64,000 nt of DNA from Cytobacillus firmus. GTDB taxonomy: Bacteria; Bacillota; Bacilli; Bacillales; Cytobacillaceae. The stretch is from assembly GCF_023657595.1 (NCBI RefSeq), contig NZ_CP098323.1:1388001-1452000 (forward strand), given 5' to 3'. Shown piece after piece: positions 1 to 7,881 of the stretch. Both the position numbers and the translations under genes were made by a program. The notes beneath the pieces are model-generated. The model did not search any database. It had not been told where the DNA came from and worked only from the letters and a program-made list of their open reading frames with translations. The number at the start of each line of letters is the position of its first letter. The stretch's first letter is position 1.

Positions 1-788
1 AAGAAAAGCAAATTTATCCGATTGCCCGGGTGGTCGTTTTCAAGGATTCTGTTCTGGCGAATAAAAAGCCTGAATGGTCATATAAAGAAGGAAATACAGT
101 ATGGAAGAATGGCAGAGGTGAATCCTTTGTAAATCCATTTTTAAAAGAAGTTTGGGATTACAATATTGGAATTGCAATCGAAGCTGCAAAAATGGGGTTT
201 CAGGAGATTCAATTTGACTATGTCCGATTTCCTGAGGGGTTTGAACACCGTGATAGCTCTTTGAAATATAGTTTGGGTGAATACGAAAGTCTTAAAATTG
301 AAAATGTACAAAAGCGTGTAAGTGCGGTTACTGATTTTGTCGAGTATGCCAGGAAGCAGCTCGAGCCATATGGGGTAAAGGTCTCGGTCGATATCTTTGG
401 CTACACGGCGACCCTTCCTGAGGCACCGGGAATTGGCCAAAATTTCTCTAAGATCTCAGAACATGTGGATGTAATTTCTTCTATGATTTATCCAAGCCAC
501 TGGACATCTTATTTCGGCATTGCCAAGCCGGACCTGGAACCTTATAAGCTGGTTTCTGAATATGCTAAACTTGAGAATCGAAAGTTGGGAGAGTTGGATA
601 GTCCTCCTGTATCCAGACCATGGCTTCAGGACTTTACAGCGTCTTATTTAGGAGCCGGAAACTATAAGGAGTATGGAAGAGCGGAAGTTGAAGCACAAAT
701 AAAGGCACTGAAAGAACAGGGAATTAATGAATTCCTTTTATGGAATGCAGGTAATTCGTATACACAAAATGTGGATTATACACCATGA
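1..788 (+). CDS. DUF4015-type putative glycoside hydrolase, C-terminal part (5' end outside window)
   Basis: The frame is open to the window edge (residues EKQIYPIARVVVFKD precede the first possible start), so this is the 3' part of a longer gene. IARVVVFKD, then a motif around QFDYVRFP and a late LLWNAGNSYT, match the putative glycosyl hydrolase family DUF4015, which has a TIM-barrel fold and is often secreted in Bacillus. The true start and any signal peptide lie outside the window. The substrate cannot be told. A terminator follows directly, so it ends its transcript. Confidence 0.75.
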   Translation, partial: EKQIYPIARVVVFKDSVLANKKPEWSYKEGNTVWKNGRGESFVNPFLKEVWDYNIGIAIEAAKMGFQEIQFDYVRFPEGFEHRDSSLKYSLGEYESLKIENVQKRVSAVTDFVEYARKQLEPYGVKVSVDIFGYTATLPEAPGIGQNFSKISEHVDVISSMIYPSHWTSYFGIAKPDLEPYKLVSEYAKLENRKLGELDSPPVSRPWLQDFTASYLGAGNYKEYGRAEVEAQIKALKEQGINEFLLWNAGNSYTQNVDYTP

Positions 789-794
789 AAGCAA

Positions 795-821
795 AAAGAG
801 GCCGATTATTTCGGTCTCTTT
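795..821 (+). terminator. Rho-independent terminator after the hydrolase gene
   Basis: Arms AAAGAGGCCGA and TCGGTCTCTTT pair with one G-T wobble around a short AT-rich loop; the 3' arm runs into a T-rich stretch. Confidence 0.75.
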
Positions 822-858
822 CTTGATTTGTTTATCAAAAAATTAAGTTACTTATTAT

Positions 859-886
859 TTGACACGAATTTTGTATACGGTATCAT
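859..886 (+). promoter_or_regulatory. Sigma-A-like promoter without an obvious target gene
   Basis: TTGACA and TATCAT are separated by 16 bp, with a GTATAC palindrome in the spacer. It points into the 3' end of the oppositely oriented gene at 903-1091. The next plus-strand gene starts at 1336. Confidence 0.5.
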
Positions 887-902
887 AGTATAGAGGCATA
901 GG

Positions 903-1091
903 CTACTGCTTTTTTTGTCCGCCTACGCTTTTCCATCCAGTCTGCACTCTTGCGGATTGATCCACGAATTCGGATTTATTTTTACCGCCAAAAATCTTTT
1001 CTCCAATACCATTAGTTAGTACACCTAACAAGGCAGTAAATCCAATTATAAGCAATGCAACAATCGTTAAATCAGCTATGTAACCAACCAT
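903..1091 (-). CDS. Small single-pass membrane protein, unknown
   Basis: A 62-residue protein with one hydrophobic segment (about residues 9-28), a glycine-rich turn (GEKIFGGKNK) and a basic C-terminus. The start is supported by GGAGG 7 nt before the ATG. I do not recognise a family. It stands alone on the minus strand between the hydrolase terminator and yjbC. A small membrane-anchored protein is all that can be supported. Confidence 0.6.
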   Translation of the reverse strand: MVGYIADLTIVALLIIGFTALLGVLTNGIGEKIFGGKNKSEFVDQSARVQTGWKSVGGQKKQ

Positions 1092-1335
1092 GATAAACCT
1101 CCATCTTTCTTTTCACAGTCTCCTGTGATTAGTTAGTGTTTAAACATCCCTAATCATATTTTATTCGAAATTTTCCAGTATTAAAAGGGGAAATTCCACA
1201 AATACTTAAACTGATTGGAAATAATATCACCCTAAGTAAGTAAGTGGAAAGGAAAGCTGGGAGCTTATCATGCTGGAATAAATATTCATGCTCTTAAAAC
1301 AATACTTTGTTTACGGGCAAAAAAGGAGAAGATCC

Positions 1336-1911
1336 ATGCATTGGTATGAAAAACTGAATCAATATTTCCCGATTGAAGAAATGAAATCAAGAGAGCATAT
1401 GGAAACCTTATTAAAGGAACGGTCAGACATCTATCATAAAGATGAAGGTCCACATCATGTGCTTATGTATGTTGAGCTGGATAACTTTGTTTTTATTGAT
1501 TATCTGTTTGTTTCGAAGGAATCCAGAGGACAGGGACTTGGCCATAAACTACTTCAAACTCTTAAAGCCAAAGGCAAACCGATCATATTGGAAGTGGAGC
1601 CGGTTGATTATGAAGACACGGATACTGAAAAGCGCCTTAAGTTCTATAAAAGAGAAGGGTTTGAGCATGCCCAATCAATCGGGTACAGCCGCCGGTCTCT
1701 TGCGACCAATGAAATCAATACAATGGAAATTCTATATTGGTCCCCAGAGAACGAAAGTGAAGAAATGATTTATGAAGCCATGAAGAAAACCTATGAAATG
1801 ATTCACACTTATAAAGATTCGCATTTTTATGGAAAGTCATATCAGCCAGTAGATGAGGTTCTGACTTATGAAGAAGATAAAAATGGAACGGATGTCTTAG
1901 AGGATTTATAA
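1336..1911 (+). CDS. yjbC: GNAT-family acetyltransferase YjbC
   Basis: The ATG at 1336 is chosen over an upstream in-frame start because AAAGGAG lies just before it and the product (191 aa) then begins MHWYEKL as in B. subtilis YjbC. The acetyl-CoA-binding region is around SRGQGLGHKLL, followed by the conserved block KRLKFYKREGF. Its substrate is unknown. It lies upstream of spx, as in B. subtilis, where the two genes can be co-transcribed, although here a strong terminator separates them. Confidence 0.9.
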   Translation: MHWYEKLNQYFPIEEMKSREHMETLLKERSDIYHKDEGPHHVLMYVELDNFVFIDYLFVSKESRGQGLGHKLLQTLKAKGKPIILEVEPVDYEDTDTEKRLKFYKREGFEHAQSIGYSRRSLATNEINTMEILYWSPENESEEMIYEAMKKTYEMIHTYKDSHFYGKSYQPVDEVLTYEEDKNGTDVLEDL

Positions 1912-1920
1912 GGATTTGGA

Positions 1921-1954
1921 AAAACACAGCCATTTTTGTAAATGGCTGTGTTTT
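1921..1954 (+). terminator. Terminator after yjbC
   Basis: A perfect 15-bp inverted repeat (AAAACACAGCCATTT and its complement) has a 4-nt loop, then a T-rich tail. It makes spx expression depend largely on promoters in 1955-2386. Confidence 0.85.
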
Positions 1955-2131
1955 CATTTTCATTAATTAATTGAGAAAATATTAATAAGCATTTTGGTTT
2001 ATTAAAAATTAACAAGGGTATATAAAGAATAATTTAGTAATGAACTAAAAAAAATTCATACATAAAATTTCCTTAGGTTTAGGCTAAAGAAACTTTATGG
2101 AAGGAATTATAACAAAAAACATATAAAAAAA

Positions 2132-2157
2132 TGAAACTTTTTGCTTGTTCATTCGTC
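2132..2157 (+). promoter_or_regulatory. ECF (sigma-M type) promoter upstream of spx
   Basis: TGAAAC is followed after exactly 16 bp by CGTC, the recognition pattern of sigma-M and overlapping ECF sigma factors. The start site would be near 2163, giving a leader of about 220 nt before spx. B. subtilis spx is known to have a sigma-M promoter. Confidence 0.8.
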
Positions 2158-2230
2158 TTATTAAGTAGATTCTAATTCTTAATCCGTTTGTTTAATGAAT
2201 GTTTAATACTTTTATCATATTTATAAAAAG

Positions 2231-2262
2231 TTATACCAAATAGATATTGTTTAGTGTATAAT
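2231..2262 (+). promoter_or_regulatory. Candidate second spx promoter
   Basis: A perfect TATAAT at 2257-2262 has only a weak upstream -35 match (TTATAC at 2231). Its position resembles the proximal spx promoter of B. subtilis, which PerR and YodB repress. No clear repressor box can be read. Confidence 0.4.
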
Positions 2263-2386
2263 TAATAATATAAATTCCTTGATTAAAGTTATTTTAATCT
2301 AGAACACTCTAGAAATATTTGATTAAACAAATATAATCTCTGATAGTTTCATATATGTCTAAATTTAAGGAGTGTGAAATTGTAAA

Positions 2387-2782
2387 ATGGTCACATTATA
2401 CACTTCACCAAGTTGTACATCCTGCAGGAAAGCTAAATCATGGTTGGAAGAGCATGAAATTGCCTATAAAGAACGAAATATCTTTTCAGAACCGCTATCG
2501 ATTGATGAAATTAAAGAAATTCTTCGTATGACTGAAGATGGAACAGATGAAATTATTTCAACTCGCTCAAAGACATTCCAAAAGCTTGATGTAAACCTTG
2601 AATCAATGCCTCTCCAAGATTTATTTGAGCTAATCAAGGAAAACCCGGGGCTGCTTCGACGTCCAATCATTCTTGATGAAAAACGTTTGCAGGTGGGATA
2701 TAATGAGGACGAAATAAGACGTTTCCTTCCAAGAAAAGTCCGTACTTACCAGTTGCGTGAAGCACAGCGTATGGTTAATTAA
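2387..2782 (+). CDS. spx: Transcriptional regulator Spx
   Basis: A 131-aa ArsC-like protein, the length of B. subtilis Spx. The redox switch C10-T-S-C13 is at the N-terminus and the C-terminal part ([26 protein letters not shown]) is canonical. Spx binds the RNA polymerase alpha C-terminal domain and redirects transcription under disulfide and cell-wall stress; SpxH delivers it to ClpXP. SpxH is encoded at 7882-8757 here. The spacing between AAGGAG and the ATG is long (14 nt), which may lower translation. Two promoter candidates lie upstream. Confidence 0.97.
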   Translation: MVTLYTSPSCTSCRKAKSWLEEHEIAYKERNIFSEPLSIDEIKEILRMTEDGTDEIISTRSKTFQKLDVNLESMPLQDLFELIKENPGLLRRPIILDEKRLQVGYNEDEIRRFLPRKVRTYQLREAQRMVN

Positions 2783-2802
2783 CAAATATACTTAAAATTG
2801 AG

Positions 2803-2836
2803 AGGCCTTCTTTCTGTTTAACAGAAGAAGGTCTTT
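2803..2836 (+). terminator. Terminator after spx
   Basis: GGCCTTCTTTCTGTT pairs with AACAGAAGAAGGTC (one bulged T), followed by TTTTTG. Confidence 0.8.
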
Positions 2837-2980
2837 TTGTCCTTTATGTGAAAAAGAAAAAGGAAAATGGATATAATAAGAGAATACTTAGTTAAGCCAA
2901 TGAGATGGACCAACTGGGACAATATAGGCATTTAACGGTTTTTTTAAACATATGACTTTTTAATTCCCTTTATGCTCAAT

Positions 2981-3064
2981 TTGTCATAAAATAAAAGTAC
3001 AAGGTACAAAATACATTTTACCTTCAAGTTAATCGGGGATTAACCAATTGATTTACGGGTAAAT
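2981..3064 (+). promoter_or_regulatory. mecA promoter candidate and two adjacent inverted repeats
   Basis: TTGTCA (2981) and TACAAA (3005) are 18 bp apart. Downstream lie GTTAATC-GGG-GATTAAC (3028-3044) and ATTTAC-GG-GTAAAT (3051-3064), which would fall in the mecA leader. The rest of this 350-bp gap holds nothing I recognise. Confidence 0.4.
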
Positions 3065-3129
3065 GGATAACACATGACTGCTGGGGGTATTTAGTCCCTT
3101 CAATCATAGCCAGAAGGGAGAGTTGCTGC

Positions 3130-3795
3130 ATGGAAATCGAACGTATTAATGATCATACTGTTAAATTTTATATTTCTTATCTTGATATAGAAGAAAGAGG
3201 CTTTGACCGTGAAGAGATTTGGTACAATCGTGAGCGGAGTGAGGAACTCTTTTGGGAAATGATGGATGAAGTCCATCAGGAGGAAGAATTTCTTGTTGAA
3301 GGCCCTTTATGGATACAGGTTCAAGCGTTGGATAAGGGTTTGGAGGTTCTTGTAACAAAAGCTCAGCTATCAAAGGATGGTCAAAAGTTTGAGCTTCCTG
3401 TCCCGGATGAAAAAGTGAAAGATTTGCCTGTGGATGAACATATAGAGGAAATGCTTGATCATCATTTCCGTAAATCCGATGATGATAATGATAACGGATA
3501 TGAAGGAGATCTTGAGTTCCTATTAACATTTAAAGATTTCGAAGACATTATTTCATTATCAAAGCGGTCAATTCTTGATTCCATTACTACAAGGCTATAT
3601 TCCTTTGAAGGGAAATACTATTTATTCGCAGAGTTCCCTGAAGAGCTTTTTGAAGAGGATGACATAGATAACATGCTGAGTATTCTTCTTGAATACGGGC
3701 ACGAAACAAGTACAACTATTCACCGTGTAATGGAATATGGTAAATTGATTATAGAAAATGATGTTTTTGAAAATCTGAGAAAACATTTTAAATAG
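3130..3795 (+). CDS. mecA: ClpCP adaptor protein MecA
   Basis: A 221-aa protein beginning MEIERINDHTVKFYISYLDIE and carrying the FDREEIWYNRERSEELFWE block of MecA. The N-terminal half captures targets such as ComK; the C-terminal half (from about residue 130) binds ClpC. In the family, MecA holds ComK for ClpCP degradation and so represses competence. The middle linker is acidic (a run of D and N around residue 117). AAGGGAG precedes the ATG. coiA follows, so competence control and uptake genes are neighbours, as in B. subtilis. Confidence 0.97.
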   Translation: MEIERINDHTVKFYISYLDIEERGFDREEIWYNRERSEELFWEMMDEVHQEEEFLVEGPLWIQVQALDKGLEVLVTKAQLSKDGQKFELPVPDEKVKDLPVDEHIEEMLDHHFRKSDDDNDNGYEGDLEFLLTFKDFEDIISLSKRSILDSITTRLYSFEGKYYLFAEFPEELFEEDDIDNMLSILLEYGHETSTTIHRVMEYGKLIIENDVFENLRKHFK

Positions 3796-3800
3796 TAAAG

Positions 3801-3835
3801 AAAAGCCGATTTCATTTTGAAATCGGCTTTTTTGT
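3801..3835 (+). terminator. Terminator after mecA
   Basis: A perfect 14-bp stem (AAAAGCCGATTTCA) has a TTT loop and a T tail. Confidence 0.85.
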
Positions 3836-3894
3836 ATGTGAACTGTTTCATAGAAGCAATCAATAAGCTTACGCTTTTTAGTATAGTTTGTTGC

Positions 3895-4146
3895 TATTTT
3901 AACTTAGTTAAATTTGCTGAGTTGATCTTCGCTGTGGGCACTTGATCCTCGAAAATGCTGACGCATTTTCCTCGTGCGGTCTTCATTCGAGGAAGCTTAT
4001 TCAATGTGGGAGGATAGGGAAGTGTGAGACCCCGCAGGCGAAGCCGAGGAGGCTCACATTCCTCCGCGGGTTCGCTGCGTGCCTGCAGCGGAAATCAACG
4101 GGCTAAATTCATAAATAAAGAAACATTGATATTTGAAAAAGAGCCT
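3895..4146 (+). repeat. Dispersed intergenic repeat, family A, copy 1
   Basis: It begins AGTTTGTTGCT and ends near GAAAAAGAGCCT, the same borders as the copy at 45546-45758. The GC-rich core is bounded by GTTGATC and AATCAAC and contains GTGAGACCCCGCAGGCG and GAGGAGGCTCAC. This copy has an extra hairpin, AAAATGC-TGAC-GCATTTT (3952-3969), enclosed by CCTCGA/TCGAGG. No credible ORF is present. It fills the gap between mecA and coiA. Confidence 0.8.
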
Positions 4147-4232
4147 AAGCAAAAAACTGTAAGAGAATACATCAGATAAAAAGGAATTTAACCATTAAGA
4201 ATAGAAGAATAAGGAGGAAAGGAGATGGTCAC

Positions 4233-5423
4233 TTGTTAGTTGCCTCAACAGAGAATGGAGTGCGAATAAGCCTCATAGGTTCACACAGCATCCCGGTTTT
4301 ACAGCAGTACAGGAAAAATCACAACTTTTACTGCCCGGAATGCAAAGAGAAAGTAATAATGAAAATCGGAAAGAAAAGAATCCCGCATTTCAGCCACAGA
4401 AAGGGTTCTGAATGTCCGGAAAGGTATGAAAGGGAAACAGAATACCATATGTCCGGAAAGGTGTTATTGTTTCAATGGCTAAAGAAAAAAGGTTTAAATC
4501 CAATTCTGGAACCATTTTATCCGGAAATATCACAGCGGCCGGATATTGATGTCCATTATGAAGGTGTACATTATGCTCTTGAATATCAATGCTCAAACAT
4601 TTCGGAGGAGTTATTTATAAAACGGACAGAAGCCTACCTTAAGACAGGTATCGTTCCAATTTGGATACTGGCAGGGAAAAGTATTAAGCGTATGGGCAAA
4701 GCAAAGATTTCTTTATCTGGTTTCCAATACCTATTTCTTCGGCAAGCAGCTTCAGGCCATTGGGTAATCCCTTCTTTTTGCCCCACTACAAAGTCTTTTA
4801 TCAATATCCACCATATCCAGCCCCTTACAGTCAGAAATGCCTGCGCGCATTATGATGTAAAACCAATTTTCCAAGCAGATCCAGCTATATTATTTAATCC
4901 ATATTTTAAAAATGATATAAATCTAGATGAATGGAAAAGAGAAGTTCGGAAAATAAAGAATTCCCTTTCACAAAATAGCGGTGCTATTAGAAATAACTTT
5001 CTTCAGGATTTATACTCCCGCTCAATTGCTCCAGCGTTCCTCCCGCCTGAAATTGGCCTTCCTGTACGCCATTCTCCATATATAGAAACCTCACCTATAC
5101 AGTGGCAGAGTTATTTGTTTATGGATATAGTCGGCAAAGAGAGGCCCTTCTCACTTCCGCAGATGATTGCAGCCTTTCGCAGCAGGGTAAAGAATAACGA
5201 TATAAAAATCAGGTCAATCCCGCTTGTTCAAACCGGCTCCGAAATCCATGCGATTAAAGAATATCTTGATGTCCTTATTAATTTAAACATTGTTAAACAT
5301 GCAGAAAAAGGTTTATACAAAAAAACTGCATTAAGCGGTGAGCATGAGCATTACTCCCGTATAATCCAAATAGAGGACGATTTTTATAGAGGCATCACTC
5401 AAAGGATTTTGCAGGGCAAATAA
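4233..5423 (+). CDS. coiA: Competence protein CoiA
   Basis: A 396-aa protein of the CoiA family, needed for processing incoming DNA during transformation. The N-terminal module carries a zinc-type pattern (C34-x2-C37, H52-x2-H55, C61). A nuclease-like core follows with R102-P-D104-I-D106 and E117-Y-Q119, resembling a PD-(D/E)xK active site. The start is TTG: the ATG at 4224 runs into a stop after four codons, and AAAGGAG sits at the right distance from the TTG. It is the B. subtilis yjbF position, between mecA and pepF. Confidence 0.92.
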   Translation: MLVASTENGVRISLIGSHSIPVLQQYRKNHNFYCPECKEKVIMKIGKKRIPHFSHRKGSECPERYERETEYHMSGKVLLFQWLKKKGLNPILEPFYPEISQRPDIDVHYEGVHYALEYQCSNISEELFIKRTEAYLKTGIVPIWILAGKSIKRMGKAKISLSGFQYLFLRQAASGHWVIPSFCPTTKSFINIHHIQPLTVRNACAHYDVKPIFQADPAILFNPYFKNDINLDEWKREVRKIKNSLSQNSGAIRNNFLQDLYSRSIAPAFLPPEIGLPVRHSPYIETSPIQWQSYLFMDIVGKERPFSLPQMIAAFRSRVKNNDIKIRSIPLVQTGSEIHAIKEYLDVLINLNIVKHAEKGLYKKTALSGEHEHYSRIIQIEDDFYRGITQRILQGK

Positions 5424-5546
5424 ATGAAAAAGTCTTATTTAACATAAAATAATCAAAGACTTCCACTTTTGCTATTTAAAAAAGCAGGAATTTTTTTCTT
5501 CAAGGAGAAGATAGTGTAATGGGACTTTTGAATGGAGGATGAATGT

Positions 5547-7364
5547 ATGGCTAATGAAACTACTGTAAAGAAACTGCCGGCAAGGAATGAGATTTCACCT
5601 GAAGATACGTGGCGTTTGGAGGATATTTTCCCTTCTGATGATGAGTGGAACAAGGAATACAGTGAAGTTCAGAAGCTGATTCCGGATGCAGGTAAGTATC
5701 AGGGCAGGCTCGGAGAAAGTGCTGAAACATTATATGCAGCGCTTCAGTTCCAGGATCATTTACTTTCGCGCCTTGGGAAGCTTTATACATATGCCCATAT
5801 GCGTTATGACCAGGATACAACAAATTCATTTTATCAGGGAATGGATGACAAAATTAAAAATTTGTATTCGGAAGCTGCTAGTGCACTTGCTTATATTGTT
5901 CCTGAGCTGCTTGCTGAAGATGAAGAGAAGATTGCAGGCTATTTGAAGGAAAAAACCGAGCTGCAATTATATAAACATTCACTGGAGGAAATTAATCTTC
6001 AAAGGCCTCATGTATTATCTGCTGAGCAGGAATCCCTGCTTGCTCAGGCTTCCGAGGTGCTTGGGGCTTCCAGTAATACATTTGGAATGCTGAATAATGC
6101 AGATTTGGAGTTTCCGTCCATTAAAGATGAAAATGGGGAAGAAGTCGAAATTACTCACGGACGATTCATCCGTTTTCTTGAAAGTGACGAGCAGCGTGTC
6201 CGGCATGATGCTTTCAAAGCTGTATATGAGACTTATGGGAAGTTTCGTAATACATTTGCCAGCACTCTAAGCGGAAACGTAAAAAAAGATAACTTCAACG
6301 CTAAGATCCGGAATTATGACTCCGCGCGCCATGCTGCCCTTTCTGCGGACAATATTCCTGAAAGTGTTTATGAAAATCTGGTCAATACCATTAACGATAA
6401 CCTGCATTTGCTGCATCGCTATGTCAAACTCCGCAAGAAGGTTCTTGGGGTTAAGGAGCTTCATATGTACGATCTCTACACTCCTTTAGTGAAGGAAGTA
6501 AAAATGGAGATACCTTATAATGAAGCAAAAGATCTGATTTTAAAAGGATTAAAGCCGCTTGGTGAAGACTATTTAAATATTTTAAAAGAGGGTTTTGAAA
6601 ATAGATGGGTGGATGTTCATGAGAATAAGGGCAAAAGGAGCGGTGCTTATTCTTCGGGAACATATGGCACCAACCCTTATATACTAATGAACTGGCAGGA
6701 TAATGTGAACAACTTATTTACTCTTGCTCATGAATTTGGCCATTCGGTACACAGCTATTACACAAGAAAATATCAGCCATACCCTTATGGAAACTACTCA
6801 ATTTTTGTTGCAGAGGTTGCCTCGACTTGTAATGAAGCCCTCTTAAACGATTATCTGCTAAAAACAATTGATGATGATAAGAAGCGGCTGTATCTGCTGA
6901 ATCACTATCTTGAAGGCTTTAGAGGCACTGTTTTCCGCCAGACCATGTTTGCAGAATTTGAACATCTTATTCATCAAAAGGCACAAAACAATGAAGCCTT
7001 GACTGCTGATTCATTGACTAAAGAATATTATGAACTTAATAAAAAGTATTTTGGGGATGAAGATATCGTAATTGATGAGGAAATCGGCCTGGAATGGTCC
7101 AGAATCCCGCATTTCTACTATAATTATTATGTTTATCAATATGCAACAGGCTTCAGTGCGGCTACGGCATTAAGCAAGCAAATTCTCCAGGAAGGCCAGC
7201 CTGCAGTTGACAGATATATTGAGTTCCTGAAATCCGGCAGCTCGGATTACCCAATTGAAGTGCTAAAGAAAGCCGGTGTAGATATGACGAGCAGCAAGCC
7301 GATTGAGGATGCCTGCAAAGTATTTGAAGAAAAGCTTAATGAAATGGAAAACTTGCTTTCTTAA
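5547..7364 (+). CDS. pepF: Oligoendopeptidase F (M3 family metallopeptidase)
   Basis: The ATG at 5547 is preferred to the one at 5532 because GGAGG (5534-5538) lies 8 nt before it and overlaps the earlier codon. The 605-aa cytosolic zinc peptidase degrades short peptides. The zinc motif is H395-E-F-G-H399 and the third ligand is likely E423 in VAEVASTCNEAL. B. subtilis PepF has a similar length. It is followed by a good terminator. Overexpression of PepF affects sporulation peptides in other Bacillus; no regulation is visible here. Confidence 0.96.
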   Translation: MANETTVKKLPARNEISPEDTWRLEDIFPSDDEWNKEYSEVQKLIPDAGKYQGRLGESAETLYAALQFQDHLLSRLGKLYTYAHMRYDQDTTNSFYQGMDDKIKNLYSEAASALAYIVPELLAEDEEKIAGYLKEKTELQLYKHSLEEINLQRPHVLSAEQESLLAQASEVLGASSNTFGMLNNADLEFPSIKDENGEEVEITHGRFIRFLESDEQRVRHDAFKAVYETYGKFRNTFASTLSGNVKKDNFNAKIRNYDSARHAALSADNIPESVYENLVNTINDNLHLLHRYVKLRKKVLGVKELHMYDLYTPLVKEVKMEIPYNEAKDLILKGLKPLGEDYLNILKEGFENRWVDVHENKGKRSGAYSSGTYGTNPYILMNWQDNVNNLFTLAHEFGHSVHSYYTRKYQPYPYGNYSIFVAEVASTCNEALLNDYLLKTIDDDKKRLYLLNHYLEGFRGTVFRQTMFAEFEHLIHQKAQNNEALTADSLTKEYYELNKKYFGDEDIVIDEEIGLEWSRIPHFYYNYYVYQYATGFSAATALSKQILQEGQPAVDRYIEFLKSGSSDYPIEVLKKAGVDMTSSKPIEDACKVFEEKLNEMENLLS

Positions 7365-7368
7365 CAGT

Positions 7369-7405
7369 AAAGGTGCCAGGCTATATTGCCCGGCACCTTT
7401 TTTGA
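7369..7405 (+). terminator. Terminator after pepF
   Basis: AAAGGTGCC pairs with GGCACCTTT across a short loop; a run of T follows. Confidence 0.85.
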
Positions 7406-7407
7406 TG

Positions 7408-7581
7408 TTAAAAACCCTTAAATCTCCTTCGGTCATTTAAATATAAACATAAGATCAGGAGTGAAATAAATAGAATAGGTGACGTAATGAAAAGGGGAAT
7501 AAGCTTCATGAGGCCGAAAATATTCAAAATAAAGGAGACTAAAATGAGCATCAGCATCAGAAATACAGGCAGCTTTTTCAT
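7408..7581 (-). CDS. 57-aa two-segment membrane microprotein
   Basis: The reading begins MKKLPVFLMLMLILV and ends NDRRRFKGF. Two hydrophobic stretches (about residues 5-24 and 27-47) are followed by a basic tail. A strong SD (GGAGGAGA) precedes the ATG. It occupies the position of B. subtilis yizD, between pepF and the roxS/spxH locus; whether it is that protein I cannot confirm. The predicted topology is a helical hairpin with the basic tail in the cytoplasm. The function is unknown. Confidence 0.72.
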   Translation of the reverse strand: MKKLPVFLMLMLILVSFILNIFGLMKLIPLFITSPILFISLLILCLYLNDRRRFKGF

Positions 7582-7683
7582 ATTGCAGTCTCCTCCTTGT
7601 ACATATTTACAATTATTTTATGCGGTTGTCCAGAGTGTCATGACTTGATTTTGACAATATTGTGAAAAGGGGCACAAACTAAT

Positions 7684-7733
7684 TGCCTTGTTCATTTTGG
7701 TCATGATATAGTACAGATGTGAAGTTGATCACA
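7684..7733 (+). promoter_or_regulatory. roxS promoter with Rex-like operator
   Basis: TTGCCT, 17 bp, then TATAGT with an extended -10 TGA. Overlapping the start site is TGTGA-N6-TCACA (7718-7733). This core fits the Rex operator (TTGTGAA-N4-TTCACAA) with flank mismatches and also the Fnr/Crp pattern. In B. subtilis, roxS is repressed by Rex and activated by ResD. Confidence 0.8.
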
Positions 7734-7840
7734 TGCAAGCATTTACCCCTTTTGTTTGGACGTGAAAAATTTCTCCCATCCCCTTTGTTCGTAAAAAAAT
7801 AAATTGTGAAAGAGCCGTGCATTAGACTGCATGGTTTTTT
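7720..7840 (+). ncRNA. roxS: Small regulatory RNA RoxS/RsaE
   Basis: About 120 nt from the start site near 7720 to a terminator hairpin (CCGTGCA/TGCATGG, 7815-7834) with six T. The body has the RsaE hallmarks: a 5' end like GAAGTTGATCACATG and C-rich seed regions ACCCCTTTTGTTTG and CTCCCATCCCCTTTG. The location upstream of spxH, in the opposite orientation, matches B. subtilis. RoxS/RsaE base-pairs with mRNAs of TCA-cycle and redox genes and lowers their expression when NADH is high. Confidence 0.92.
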
Positions 7841-7842
7841 CA

Positions 7843-7877
7843 TGAAAAAAATAAAGCTGTGCAGTTTGCACAGCTTT
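7843..7877 (-). terminator. Terminator after spxH
   Basis: On the minus strand, AAAGCTGTGC-AAACT-GCACAGCTTT is followed by ATTTTTTT. It lies back to back with the roxS terminator. Confidence 0.85.
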
Positions 7878-7881
7878 GAGA

